DNA of 31,525 nucleotides, taken from NCBI GenBank assembly GCA_964493985.1, contig CAZBQL010000029.1:1-31525 (forward strand). The letters are read 5' to 3'. The stretch's first letter is position 1. Each line of letters begins with the position of its first letter. The stretch is from MGML01 sp964493985. GTDB taxonomy: Bacteria; Chloroflexota; Dehalococcoidia; Dehalococcoidales; UBA2162. The notes beneath the pieces were generated by a model. That model had not been told where the DNA came from, searched no databases, and saw only the letters and a program-made list of their open reading frames with translations. Shown piece by piece: positions 16,775 through 23,133 of the stretch. Position numbers and translations under genes: made by a program.

Positions 16775-17425
16775 ATGAAGATCAAATGGCTGGGTCATGC
16801 TTCATTTTTAATAACCTCGGATACCGGAGTGAAGATTATCACAGATCCGTATGAACCGATTCTCGGAATGAATTATAAACCGATAGACGAATTCGCGGAC
16901 ATCGTGACAGTAAGTCACGGACACAGTGACCATAACAATATCGCCGCTGTTCGGGGTAATCCGCAGGTAATAGATGAATCTACGCCGGTTGAAATGAAAG
17001 GCATCAAGATCAGCGGGATCGATACCTTTCATGACAGTTCAAGCGGAAATGAGCGTGGTCCTAACATAATCTACTGTATGGAAGTAGATGGTATTAAAAT
17101 CTGTCATCTGGGTGATCTTGGTCATATGCTCAGTGACCGGCAAGTGGCTGCAATAGGTAAGGTTGATGTTCTGATGGCCCCGGTAGGAGGGAATTTCACC
17201 ATCGATGCCGGAACTGCTGATGCTGTCATTGAAAAGCTGAAGCCTGCTGTAGTAATGCCTATGCATTTCTGCAACGAAAGATGCCCTGATTTCCCGGTTG
17301 CGGGTGTTGACACCTTCACTGACGGGAAAACAAATGTTACCTTTATGGATACGAGTGAAATTGAGTATAAAGCAGGTGAACTTCCTGAGAGTACCAGAGT
17401 CGTAGTCCTGAAACCTTCGAAGTAA
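16775..17425 (+). CDS. Metallo-beta-lactamase-fold hydrolase (UlaG/UPF0173-like)
   Basis: A 216-aa protein with the metal-binding HxHxDH motif as H48, H50, D52, H53 (SHGHSDH). Further metal ligands are likely in FHDSSSG, CHLGDLGH and PMHFCN. The N-terminus KIKWLGHASFLI is typical of the UPF0173/UlaG-like group. It is cytosolic with an unknown substrate; these are often annotated as general metal-dependent hydrolases. Ribosome site GGAGG, ATG 16775. It lies between pepA and the DUF362 gene on the same strand. Confidence 0.9.
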   Translation: MKIKWLGHASFLITSDTGVKIITDPYEPILGMNYKPIDEFADIVTVSHGHSDHNNIAAVRGNPQVIDESTPVEMKGIKISGIDTFHDSSSGNERGPNIIYCMEVDGIKICHLGDLGHMLSDRQVAAIGKVDVLMAPVGGNFTIDAGTADAVIEKLKPAVVMPMHFCNERCPDFPVAGVDTFTDGKTNVTFMDTSEIEYKAGELPESTRVVVLKPSK

Positions 17426-17468
17426 AAGTTTTTAGTTTCTTGTCCTGCTGACGGAGGAAAAATAAGAC

Positions 17469-18200
17469 TTGAAATTTGATGCTGATGATTTTGTGTTTAA
17501 GGCACCGACCACCATATCGCGGGCAAGGCGCGTGCTGATTAAACCGAGCGCCGGTTTTGTGGAACCGTATCCTGTTACTACAAGCAGGGAATTGCTTTCG
17601 ACGATAATCAGGGGGATAAGGCAGGTAAGTGATGCTGATATCCTGATTCTTGAAGGTACTACCGGCGGTGAGTCTATATATCCCATTTACCAGTCACTCG
17701 GTTATGACTTTCCACGAGTATTGATGCTGGATGTTAAAGACTGCATCTGGGTTGAGGTGGATAACCCATTACCCAAGCCGTTGATGGTACCTACTTTCTG
17801 GGTGCCTAACGTAATTCTGTCAAGTGATTTCCTGATCTCTGTTGCTCCTCTTAAGGTATACCGGGATATAGGCAGTCTGAGTATTATGAATATGCTTACA
17901 CTACTGCCCAGTTCAAAGTATAGTACCGGTGAACTAACCGGATGGGAAACTCTCTATAGTCTTGGTATCGACAGGGTGATTACGGACCTATATTTTACGC
18001 TTCCATTCGATCTGGGAATAATTGAAGGTCGGCAGATATTTACCGGTCCTGATGATTCTCCTTATGGAGAGGTTGAAGATTACGGGTATACTTTCGTTGG
18101 AGAACCTTACGAGGTGGACTGTGAAGTCACTGAGGAACTTGGGTTGAAAACGGATTATCTCGACCTTATCGCAGAAGCGAAAATCGAACTGGATTCATAA
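17469..18200 (+). CDS. DUF362-family protein
   Basis: A 243-aa protein starting at TTG 17469, with CGGAGG upstream. The segment RRVLIKPSAGFVEPYPVTTSRELLSTIIRGIRQ...ADILILEGTTGG matches the DUF362 core (KPN...P-x-TTS...; EG). No ferredoxin cysteines are present, unlike the fused DUF362-ferredoxin forms. The C-terminal half (from about 120) has no recognisable motif. It is third in the pepA run, 43 bases after the hydrolase. Function unknown. Confidence 0.7.
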   Translation: MKFDADDFVFKAPTTISRARRVLIKPSAGFVEPYPVTTSRELLSTIIRGIRQVSDADILILEGTTGGESIYPIYQSLGYDFPRVLMLDVKDCIWVEVDNPLPKPLMVPTFWVPNVILSSDFLISVAPLKVYRDIGSLSIMNMLTLLPSSKYSTGELTGWETLYSLGIDRVITDLYFTLPFDLGIIEGRQIFTGPDDSPYGEVEDYGYTFVGEPYEVDCEVTEELGLKTDYLDLIAEAKIELDS

Positions 18201-18243
18201 AGACCGGAACACATTTTTCCAATATGTAGATACCAGGTCATTC

Positions 18244-18537
18244 TCACTGATAAATAACGTTGAATCCGGTATATTCACCGGTATATTCCAGCCACTCAAC
18301 ATCAACTTTTTCAACCTTTGCTCCCGGTGGACCTGTTTTCAGAAATCCAATTAGTTTTTCAATCTGTGCTTTTTTACCTTCGGCGTAAACTTCAACTTGA
18401 TTCCGGCCTGGCAGGTTGCGAACTGTACCAGAGAGTTCCAGTTCTCTGGCGACCTTCCGTGTAGAAGCACGGAAGAAAACTCCCTGAACACGACCATGTA
18501 CGGTAGCCTTGATACCACTTAACTCATTCATAGTCAC
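18244..18537 (-). CDS. acyP: Acylphosphatase
   Basis: A 97-aa enzyme hydrolysing carboxyl-phosphate bonds. The signature VHGRVQGVFFRASTRKVARELELSGTVRNLPGRNQVEVYAEG contains the catalytic arginine (GRVQGVFFR) and the asparagine of the VRNLP motif. Full length. The ATG at 18537 (MTMNEL; an alternative Met is two codons on) has no strong ribosome site. It lies on the left side of the rnc group, same strand. Confidence 0.93.
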   Translation of the reverse strand: MTMNELSGIKATVHGRVQGVFFRASTRKVARELELSGTVRNLPGRNQVEVYAEGKKAQIEKLIGFLKTGPPGAKVEKVDVEWLEYTGEYTGFNVIYQ

Positions 18538-18558
18538 TGGATCTCATTGGAAAACATT

Positions 18559-18600
18559 AACCGGCCGGTAATCCGGTGACTACTTGTGTACCAGCCGGTT
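18559..18600. terminator. Hairpin between the charged microprotein gene and acyP
   Basis: AACCGGC (18559-18565) pairs with GCCGGTT (18594-18600) around a 28-base loop that can fold further. On the reverse strand it is followed by AATGTTTTCC, so it could be a weak terminator or processing hairpin upstream of acyP. Confidence 0.35.
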
Positions 18601-18669
18601 GATCGTCTTTAAAACTGTAGACATAAACGCGTTATGTATTTATCCGCAGGAAAAGCAAGAAAGAAAAAG

Positions 18670-18825
18670 CTAGTCTTCCTCTTCTTCCTCTTTCTTTTTC
18701 CGTTCCTTCCTGATTACTTCTACAGGCATAGGAGTAGGAACAACGGTAGTAGTAAGGTTCTTTTTCTTTGCGTCCTTTTTCGTTTTTTTAGGTTCCCGGC
18801 CTCTGTAATCCCCTCGTCTTGCCAT
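18670..18825 (-). CDS. 51-aa highly charged microprotein
   Basis: ATG 18825 follows GAGGTGAG at six-base spacing; the open frame above it has no ribosome site. The protein begins MARRGDYRGREPKKTKKDAKKK, has a short uncharged middle (LTTTVVPTPMPVEV), and ends KERKKKEEEEED, a basic then acidic tail. It is likely disordered; the N-terminus could bind RNA or DNA. It is 78 bases downstream of rnc on the same strand, so a link to RNA metabolism is possible but only inferred from position. I do not recognise a family. Confidence 0.65.
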   Translation of the reverse strand: MARRGDYRGREPKKTKKDAKKKNLTTTVVPTPMPVEVIRKERKKKEEEEED

Positions 18826-18903
18826 AGTCTCACCTCTGAGTGATTGTTGAAATAATTCTCCTCTCAATTGCAGTTTATCAAAGAAGAATAGGCGTGTAAA
18901 GTC

Positions 18904-19590
18904 TCATGATATTTTCTGAAGCGCTTCTCTGGCTGCTTCCGCCTCCGCTTCCTTTTTACTCTTGCCGGAACCACTACCCAGTACCTGGTCTCCGAGTCTA
19001 ACCTCGACACTGAACGTTTTTATGTGGTCGGGACCTGAAGTTCCCGTTATGTAGTAGGAAGGGATCTTTTGCTCGCGTGACTGTAGTAACTCCTGGAGTC
19101 TGGACTTGTAATCAATAGCAGCCGGTCTTTTTATTGCTTTTTGCCATTCATCTTCCAGCAGTCTTAATATCATTTTCCTGGTTTTTATGATTCCCTGGTC
19201 CAGGTAGACTGCGGCTATCACAGCTTCAAGAGCGCAGGCAAGATTTGCCGATTTATTTCTTCCACCGCTGGTGTCTTCTCCTCTTCCAAGAAACAGGTAT
19301 TCTCCAAGGTTTATACTCCTTGATATCCTGGCGAGAGTTTCCCTGCGGACCAGCACAGATCGAAGTCTGGTCATTTGGCCCTCATCATAATAAGGAAAAT
19401 CCCTGTATAATTTCTCTGCTACGATAAATCCAAGAACAGCATCTCCAAGGTATTCGAGTCTTTCGTTGGAGTCAGATCCGATACCCTGGTTTTCATTTAA
19501 ATAGGAACGGTGTACCAGGGATTTTTCCAGAAGCGAAATGTCCTTGAAGCTTATACAAAGTGTTTTCTGTAAAGAATCCAGATCTGCCAA
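18904..19590 (-). CDS. rnc: Ribonuclease III
   Basis: A 228-aa double-strand-specific endoribonuclease used in rRNA and mRNA processing. The signature NERLEYLGD is at residues 42-50, with the second acidic cluster (ACALEAVIAAVYLDQG) near 120. The C-terminal double-stranded-RNA-binding domain starts at about 157 (DYKSRLQELLQ...KSKKEAEAEAAREAL). Catalytic acids are intact and length is normal. It has its own promoter at 19624-19652. Confidence 0.96.
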   Translation of the reverse strand: MADLDSLQKTLCISFKDISLLEKSLVHRSYLNENQGIGSDSNERLEYLGDAVLGFIVAEKLYRDFPYYDEGQMTRLRSVLVRRETLARISRSINLGEYLFLGRGEDTSGGRNKSANLACALEAVIAAVYLDQGIIKTRKMILRLLEDEWQKAIKRPAAIDYKSRLQELLQSREQKIPSYYITGTSGPDHIKTFSVEVRLGDQVLGSGSGKSKKEAEAEAAREALQKIS

Positions 19591-19623
19591 TTTGAGATTC
19601 CTTTTTAAAGCTGGTCTAATTTC

Positions 19624-19652
19624 AGAATAATCTCATAATCTATTCATGTCAA
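19624..19652 (-). promoter_or_regulatory. Sigma-70 promoter of rnc
   Basis: On the reverse strand TTGACA (19647-19652) and TATTCT (19624-19629) are 17 bases apart, 34 bases before the rnc start. Confidence 0.62.
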
Positions 19653-19673
19653 ATACGGCATTACTCCCTGTTT

Positions 19674-19703
19674 TTGACATGCATATCTACCGCCGACTAG
19701 AAT
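19674..19703 (+). promoter_or_regulatory. Sigma-70 promoter of the lipoprotein gene
   Basis: TTGACA (19674-19679), an 18-base spacer and TAGAAT (19698-19703), 29 bases before ATG 19732. It is divergent from the rnc promoter. Confidence 0.65.
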
Positions 19704-19731
19704 CTATTACAGGAAATATCAGGTGTATAGT

Positions 19732-20124
19732 ATGATTTTTAAACTGATTTCATTTCTAGTTCTATTGGCTGTGTGTTTGCCTGGTTGCGCTCCGGATACT
19801 GGTACACTCACACCCGACCAGGTTAATATTTCGATGGTAGACCAGGTTATAAAAGTCAGGGGGAAGATTACCTTTTTTGTTGAGAATCCGCTGGGTGTTG
19901 GCGGTGCGTATATGACACTCGGAAACAGCAAAGGAGAAGTGGATGTACGTATTCAACCGGAAATCTGGGACAACTACCAGGCTGATGAAAAAGTTGTATA
20001 TAAAAAAGGCAAGACAATAGTAGTCGAAGGCATTCTGGTTAGTGCAGGAAGCGAACTGGTGGTAGTCCAGGGAAAATATACTTCTTCAAATGTAAGTGTA
20101 ACATCGAATTCATCGCTACCGTAA
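19732..20124 (+). CDS. Small lipoprotein, OB-fold-like
   Basis: A 130-aa protein with a lipoprotein signal peptide: MIFKLISFLVLLAVCLPGC, with lipobox LPGC and the modified cysteine at residue 19. I chose ATG 19732 over GTG 19723 because AGGTG precedes it at seven bases and the signal then begins normally. The mature part (QVIKVRGKITFFVENPLGVGGAYMTLGNSKGEVDVRIQPEIW...KTIVVEGILV) has the strand pattern of small OB-fold proteins. It is probably anchored on the outer face of the cell membrane. No near relative is recognised; a rho-independent terminator follows. Confidence 0.75.
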   Translation: MIFKLISFLVLLAVCLPGCAPDTGTLTPDQVNISMVDQVIKVRGKITFFVENPLGVGGAYMTLGNSKGEVDVRIQPEIWDNYQADEKVVYKKGKTIVVEGILVSAGSELVVVQGKYTSSNVSVTSNSSLP

Positions 20125-20145
20125 AAATACTACTGGAAAAACTTT

Positions 20146-20165
20146 AGGAGAGCATTTGCTCTCCT
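20146..20165. terminator. Rho-independent-type hairpin after the lipoprotein gene
   Basis: Perfect 8-bp stem AGGAGAGC/GCTCTCCT with loop ATTT, then TTTAG. On the reverse strand it is followed by AAAGTTTTTCC, so it may act in both directions and also end the 40-aa gene at 20227. Confidence 0.7.
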
Positions 20166-20178
20166 TTAGTCCTCTCAG

Positions 20179-20214
20179 GTCCGGCGAAGACTTTCCTTAA
20201 GTACCGGACTTTTT
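20179..20214 (+). terminator. Second terminator-like hairpin
   Basis: GTCCGG (20179-20184) pairs with CCGGAC (20204-20209), directly followed by TTTTT. The 19-base loop is long, so this is likely a backup terminator behind the hairpin at 20146. Confidence 0.5.
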
Positions 20215-20226
20215 AACTTACCCTGA

Positions 20227-20349
20227 TTAATACCTGTTCGGGTAAAGATACTGTTCGATGTACTTGTCTGCCCGTTTCTGGATGTCTTCTCCCAGGACCA
20301 AGTCCAGTGCGTTCTCCAGGGATGATACTACCTTTTCCAGTATTTCCAC
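20227..20349 (-). CDS. 40-aa small protein with strong ribosome site
   Basis: A short leftward frame starting at GTG 20349, immediately after a full-length AAGGAGGTGA Shine-Dalgarno. It encodes 40 residues beginning MEILEKVVSSLENALDLVL and ending YIEQYLYPNRY. Heptad-like spacing of hydrophobic residues suggests one or two amphipathic helices. No membrane segment or cysteine is present. It resembles no family I can name. An inverted repeat (20391-20414) lies about 40 bases upstream, over a possible promoter. Two hairpins bound it on the downstream side. Confidence 0.6.
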   Translation of the reverse strand: MEILEKVVSSLENALDLVLGEDIQKRADKYIEQYLYPNRY

Positions 20350-20390
20350 TATTTCACCTCCTTTTGATAATTCATTGATATAGGTTTATT

Positions 20391-20414
20391 CGTATACTTA
20401 TAAGGGAGTATACG
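20391..20414. repeat. Inverted repeat, possible operator
   Basis: CGTATAC (20391-20397) and GTATACG (20408-20414) are perfect arms around a 10-base centre. On the reverse strand the centre contains TATAAG, a possible -10 box, with TTTACA 15 bases upstream. It could be an operator controlling the 40-aa gene. Confidence 0.5.
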
Positions 20415-20456
20415 ATATGTAAATGGCTTTGAGATGTGATTTTAGTAACACAGGTG

Positions 20457-20473
20457 ACGGAAATCGATTCCGT
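20457..20473. repeat. Short inverted repeat
   Basis: ACGGAA and TTCCGT around ATCGA. It lies in a gene-free stretch (20350-20686); significance unknown. Confidence 0.4.
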
Positions 20474-20686
20474 ATTGGGGATAGACAGACAGGATCTTAG
20501 GAAATCCTACGAACTACATCCACCGCGGTCAACCTCACTCGGGATAACAACCTGTCAAAAAATCGCTTAAAAATGAAGGAACTTCAAGAAATCCCTGACA
20601 TTTTCCCATATACTGCTATCATAATAGCACATATGAACGTAAATTACAAGTATTTGTGGTTAAGACTGGAAGATTCCTAAATATCT

Positions 20687-21061
20687 CTAAGTATTGGCTT
20701 TTTTTTCAAGCCAGTCCGCGACATCGACTCCCATGAAAGGAGTTCCTTTTGAAAAAGTCAGACCTTGGCTGAACCGTATCTCCTTCTGGTCGATGGTCAG
20801 CGAACATGCCTGGGTGCAGGTCCAGTTTCCCTCATCATCTCTCGTGAAGGCGTCTGTCAGGTTCAGTTTTTGTTCTGCGGCTTCTTTCAATACAAGGCTA
20901 TCGTAGAAATTGTTTTCGGTTGCGAATTTTTCTTCCGCGTGGATTGCCGCATCTTTGGTGCCGTAGGGTCCACGGACTGTTCCGCCCTCCCAGAGTTCCT
21001 CCACCTGCCAGGTAATCTTACCTTCGATCTGTGAAATCCGGTAATTCCTCTGCTCTGTCAT
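20687..21061 (-). CDS. Hypothetical 124-aa protein
   Basis: ATG 21061 follows AGGAGG at five bases. The protein begins MTEQRNYRISQIEGKITWQVEELWEGGTVRGPYGTKDAAIHAEEKFA and has two cysteines in NWTCTQACSLTIDQKEIRF. It is soluble, with no signal or membrane segment. The first part has the look of a small mixed alpha/beta domain of the kind found in many hypothetical proteins (strand, GPYGTKDAA turn, helix). I do not recognise a family. It has its own good promoter at 21114-21143. Confidence 0.72.
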   Translation of the reverse strand: MTEQRNYRISQIEGKITWQVEELWEGGTVRGPYGTKDAAIHAEEKFATENNFYDSLVLKEAAEQKLNLTDAFTRDDEGNWTCTQACSLTIDQKEIRFSQGLTFSKGTPFMGVDVADWLEKKANT

Positions 21062-21113
21062 CTCATCCTCCTAATAGCGAGAATTTTCACTGCCAGGACA
21101 ATGGGGAAATTGG

Positions 21114-21143
21114 AGTATAAGGTATTTAGTGTGGAGATGTCAA
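21114..21143 (-). promoter_or_regulatory. Sigma-70 promoter of the 124-aa hypothetical gene
   Basis: On the reverse strand TTGACA (21138-21143, exact) and TATACT (21114-21119) are separated by 18 bases, 53 bases before ATG 21061. Confidence 0.72.
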
Positions 21144-21206
21144 GTTTGGGCAAAATCAGTGTTGAAACTTGCTGCAATCAAGACCCAGGCGAGTTGACGC
21201 CGTATC

Positions 21207-21236
21207 TTGACTTCTTATTCACTCATGTCCTATACT
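21207..21236 (+). promoter_or_regulatory. Sigma-70 promoter of the SnoaL-like gene
   Basis: TTGACT (21207-21212) and TATACT (21231-21236) separated by 18 bases. The predicted transcript start near 21243 leaves a leader of about 100 bases that contains the hairpin at 21272. Confidence 0.7.
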
Positions 21237-21271
21237 CAATAACTTAACAACTTGTTCATAAAGGTTCAGAA

Positions 21272-21316
21272 GGGTACTACGAATACATCCAGGTGATATG
21301 GTGGAATGTAGTACCC
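21272..21316 (+). terminator. Leader hairpin with T-rich tail (attenuator or small-RNA terminator)
   Basis: GGGTACTAC (21272-21280) pairs perfectly with GTAGTACCC (21308-21316); GATTTTGTTTTT follows, then the AAAGGAG ribosome site of the next gene. As it lies between promoter and start codon, it could terminate most transcripts early or define a short RNA of about 85 bases. The outer arms resemble the element at 31478-31525. Confidence 0.6.
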
Positions 21317-21343
21317 GATTTTGTTTTTAAAGGAGCTTAACCG

Positions 21344-21799
21344 ATGTGTATAGAGGAAAATAAGAAGGTATTACAGAGATATTTCAATGAGCTACACAAC
21401 AAACAGGATTTTTCGAAAGCTGATGAAATTCTACACCAAGATTATAACGGTGCTGCAGGTGGAGGATTGAAAGGATTAGAGGGGTATAAACAGTATAGCA
21501 AATTCATGCACTCGATGGCTTCCGATGCACACTATGAAATACTGGATATGATTGCAGAAGGAGACAGGATCGCCGTGTTCGGAGAATGGAGAGGTACTTG
21601 GGATGGTGTATTTTTTGGTGTCCAGGGTACAGGGCAGCAATTTGTTCGCTCTCAAGCCGATGTATATGAATTTAAAGATGGTAAGGTTTATCGTGGATTA
21701 GTGCGAGGAGTATCGGACTTACTTAGTGCTTTCCAGAAAGTAAATATATTACCTTCAACTGAAGAGATTATAAAAGCTTATAACGATTCAACGAAATAG
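21344..21799 (+). CDS. SnoaL-like (NTF2-fold) protein
   Basis: A 151-aa protein starting at ATG 21344, with AAAGGAG upstream. The pattern NKKVLQRYFNELHNKQDFSKADEILHQDYNGAA...GLEGYKQYSKFMHSMASDAHYEILDMIAEGDRIAVFGEWRGTWDG matches SnoaL-type polyketide-cyclase-like proteins of the NTF2 superfamily. Family members bind small hydrophobic ligands, and some are isomerases or cyclases; no catalytic set can be named here. It is the first of a set of small accessory genes (kinase, EthD-like) on the plus strand. Confidence 0.82.
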   Translation: MCIEENKKVLQRYFNELHNKQDFSKADEILHQDYNGAAGGGLKGLEGYKQYSKFMHSMASDAHYEILDMIAEGDRIAVFGEWRGTWDGVFFGVQGTGQQFVRSQADVYEFKDGKVYRGLVRGVSDLLSAFQKVNILPSTEEIIKAYNDSTK

Positions 21800-21805
21800 C
21801 AATCT

Positions 21806-21829
21806 GCCAACTGAAGAGATCGGGAAGTA
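21806..21829 (+). repeat. 24-nt direct repeat, copy 1
   Basis: Begins GCCAACTGAAGAG and ends GGGAAGTA. It matches the copy at 22487-22510 at 21 of 24 positions. Both lie just downstream of a gene. Confidence 0.6.
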
Positions 21830-21876
21830 GCGGTGCTATACTGTAAGTACATATCAAATCCCACTCGTGTAAAATT

Positions 21877-22449
21877 ATGAAAAAACCTTATTTACTTATC
21901 GTCACAGGAAGACCAGGTTCAGGGAAGACCACTTTTTCCCGGGAATTAGGGTATAAGTTATTTCTTCCCGTTATCAGCAGAGATGCCTTAAAAGAGGGTT
22001 ATGTTCATACCTTTCAAAAAAAACACAACGATTTGCCTTCTGGTACCAACAAACTGGTAACGGACCTTTTTTTTCAGACCATTTCAGATTTGCTTGAAAA
22101 CAATATTTCTCTGATCGCGGAAGCCGCTTTCCAACACAATGTATGGGAACCACGCCTGGAGTCACTTGGCAAGGTAGCTGATGTTTTTATTCTTATCTGT
22201 CACATCGAACCCCAAAAAGCCAAGGAACGGCGTTTAAACCGAGGGTTGAATGACTCAACAAGGGAATATTTTCACGGTGACAGGGACGTTCAAGATGTAA
22301 GAGCAGAAAAAACGGTGGGCATTGCGGAATATGAAACACCGAAATTACCGTACCCGACCATTCTGATTGATACGACGAACAAATACATTCCTTCAATCGA
22401 TGAAATTAAAGAGATGTTTTCCGGAAGATTGTGGATTTCTGGACTTTAA
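21877..22449 (+). CDS. P-loop ATPase/kinase (AAA_33, zeta-toxin-like)
   Basis: A 190-aa protein with Walker A GRPGSGKTT at residues 11-19, then ISRDALKEGYVHTF. The lid region EPQKAKERRLNRGLNDSTREYFHGD carries several arginines. The layout suits a small-molecule or nucleoside kinase of the AAA_33 group, related to zeta toxins and chloramphenicol phosphotransferase. The target cannot be predicted. The ATG has no evident ribosome site. It lies between two gene-flanking copies of a 24-nt repeat. No antitoxin partner is adjacent, so a toxin role is not supported. Confidence 0.82.
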   Translation: MKKPYLLIVTGRPGSGKTTFSRELGYKLFLPVISRDALKEGYVHTFQKKHNDLPSGTNKLVTDLFFQTISDLLENNISLIAEAAFQHNVWEPRLESLGKVADVFILICHIEPQKAKERRLNRGLNDSTREYFHGDRDVQDVRAEKTVGIAEYETPKLPYPTILIDTTNKYIPSIDEIKEMFSGRLWISGL

Positions 22450-22486
22450 ATTACTGGTTAAGCGTGTAACAATAAGGATTACTCCC

Positions 22487-22510
22487 GCCAAATGAAGAGG
22501 TTGGGAAGTA
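22487..22510 (+). repeat. 24-nt direct repeat, copy 2
   Basis: Begins GCCAAATGAAGAG and ends GGGAAGTA; partner of 21806-21829. It lies between the kinase gene and the EthD-like gene. Confidence 0.6.
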
Positions 22511-22535
22511 AATAGAAAAATACAGGAGGAGTCTA

Positions 22536-22841
22536 ATGATCAGAGTACTGGTTATGTATCCTAACGAGCCTGGTAAAAAGTTTGACATGGACTATTATCT
22601 GAACAAGCACATCACAATGGTAAATGATACAATCGGGGACCTCGGTCTGGTACGCACGGAAGTAGACAAGGGTATTGGGGGTATGGAAGGATCTCCATCT
22701 CCCTTTGTAGCAATAGGCTATTTGTATTTTGAGGATATGGATTCATTACAGAAATGTATGATGAATGCTCAGGATATGATGGCTGATCTGCCGAATTTCA
22801 CTGATATCCAACCGCAAGTGCAAATTTGCGAAGTGGCATAG
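22536..22841 (+). CDS. EthD-domain protein
   Basis: A 101-aa protein with AGGAGG seven bases before ATG 22536. The N-terminus MIRVLVMYPNEPGKKFDMDYYLNKHITMV and the later SPFVAIGYLYFEDMDSLQKCM are typical of EthD, a dimeric ferredoxin-like domain. EthD is required for ethyl tert-butyl ether degradation in some actinobacteria, but most family members have no known role. It is the last of the small rightward genes before the tRNA; a hairpin follows. Confidence 0.85.
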   Translation: MIRVLVMYPNEPGKKFDMDYYLNKHITMVNDTIGDLGLVRTEVDKGIGGMEGSPSPFVAIGYLYFEDMDSLQKCMMNAQDMMADLPNFTDIQPQVQICEVA

Positions 22842-22880
22842 CTTAAACTTAAATGTGAAAACCTGGATGCTAATTTAATA

Positions 22881-22911
22881 TCGGACGTCCCACACAATAA
22901 TGGGCGTCTGA
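22881..22911 (+). terminator. Hairpin after the EthD-like gene
   Basis: TCGGACG-T-CCCA pairs with TGGGCGTCTGA (one bulge, one G-U pair) around loop CACAATAA. No T-run follows, so this is a tentative terminator. Confidence 0.4.
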
Positions 22912-22985
22912 TCAATACCGGCGTGTGTTCTTTTCAGGACGGGTAGAGGATTTTTATTTTAAGGGGTCCTGTCAACCCGTTAACC

Positions 22986-23014
22986 TTGCCACAGAATCAG
23001 ATTTTGGCTATAAT
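22986..23014 (+). promoter_or_regulatory. Sigma-70 promoter of tRNA-Gln
   Basis: TTGCCA (22986-22991) and TATAAT (23009-23014, exact) with a 17-base spacer, ending 10 bases before the tRNA. Confidence 0.82.
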
Positions 23015-23024
23015 CGAAATGCGC

Positions 23025-23098
23025 TGGGGAATAGTCTAACGGTAGGACAGCGGACTCTGGATCCGTCAGTGAAGGTTCGAATCCTTCTTCCCCAGCCA
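23025..23098 (+). tRNA. tRNA-Gln (anticodon CTG), CCA encoded
   Basis: Acceptor arms TGGGGAA and TTCCCCA, discriminator G, and an encoded CCA. D-arm GTC/GAC, anticodon stem GCGGA/TCCGT with loop CTCTGGA (anticodon CTG), T-arm GAAGG-TTCGAAT-CCTTC. All four stems pair. T5 follows shortly after (GTTTTTAACC) and could end the transcript. Confidence 0.96.
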
Positions 23099-23133
23099 AT
23101 GTTTTTAACCTATATTTCTTTGACTAATCAACT

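Noticed and set aside
18634..18843. Plus-strand frame rich in Phe and Leu
   Set aside because: It is the antisense of the Lys/Glu-rich microprotein and has no ribosome site.
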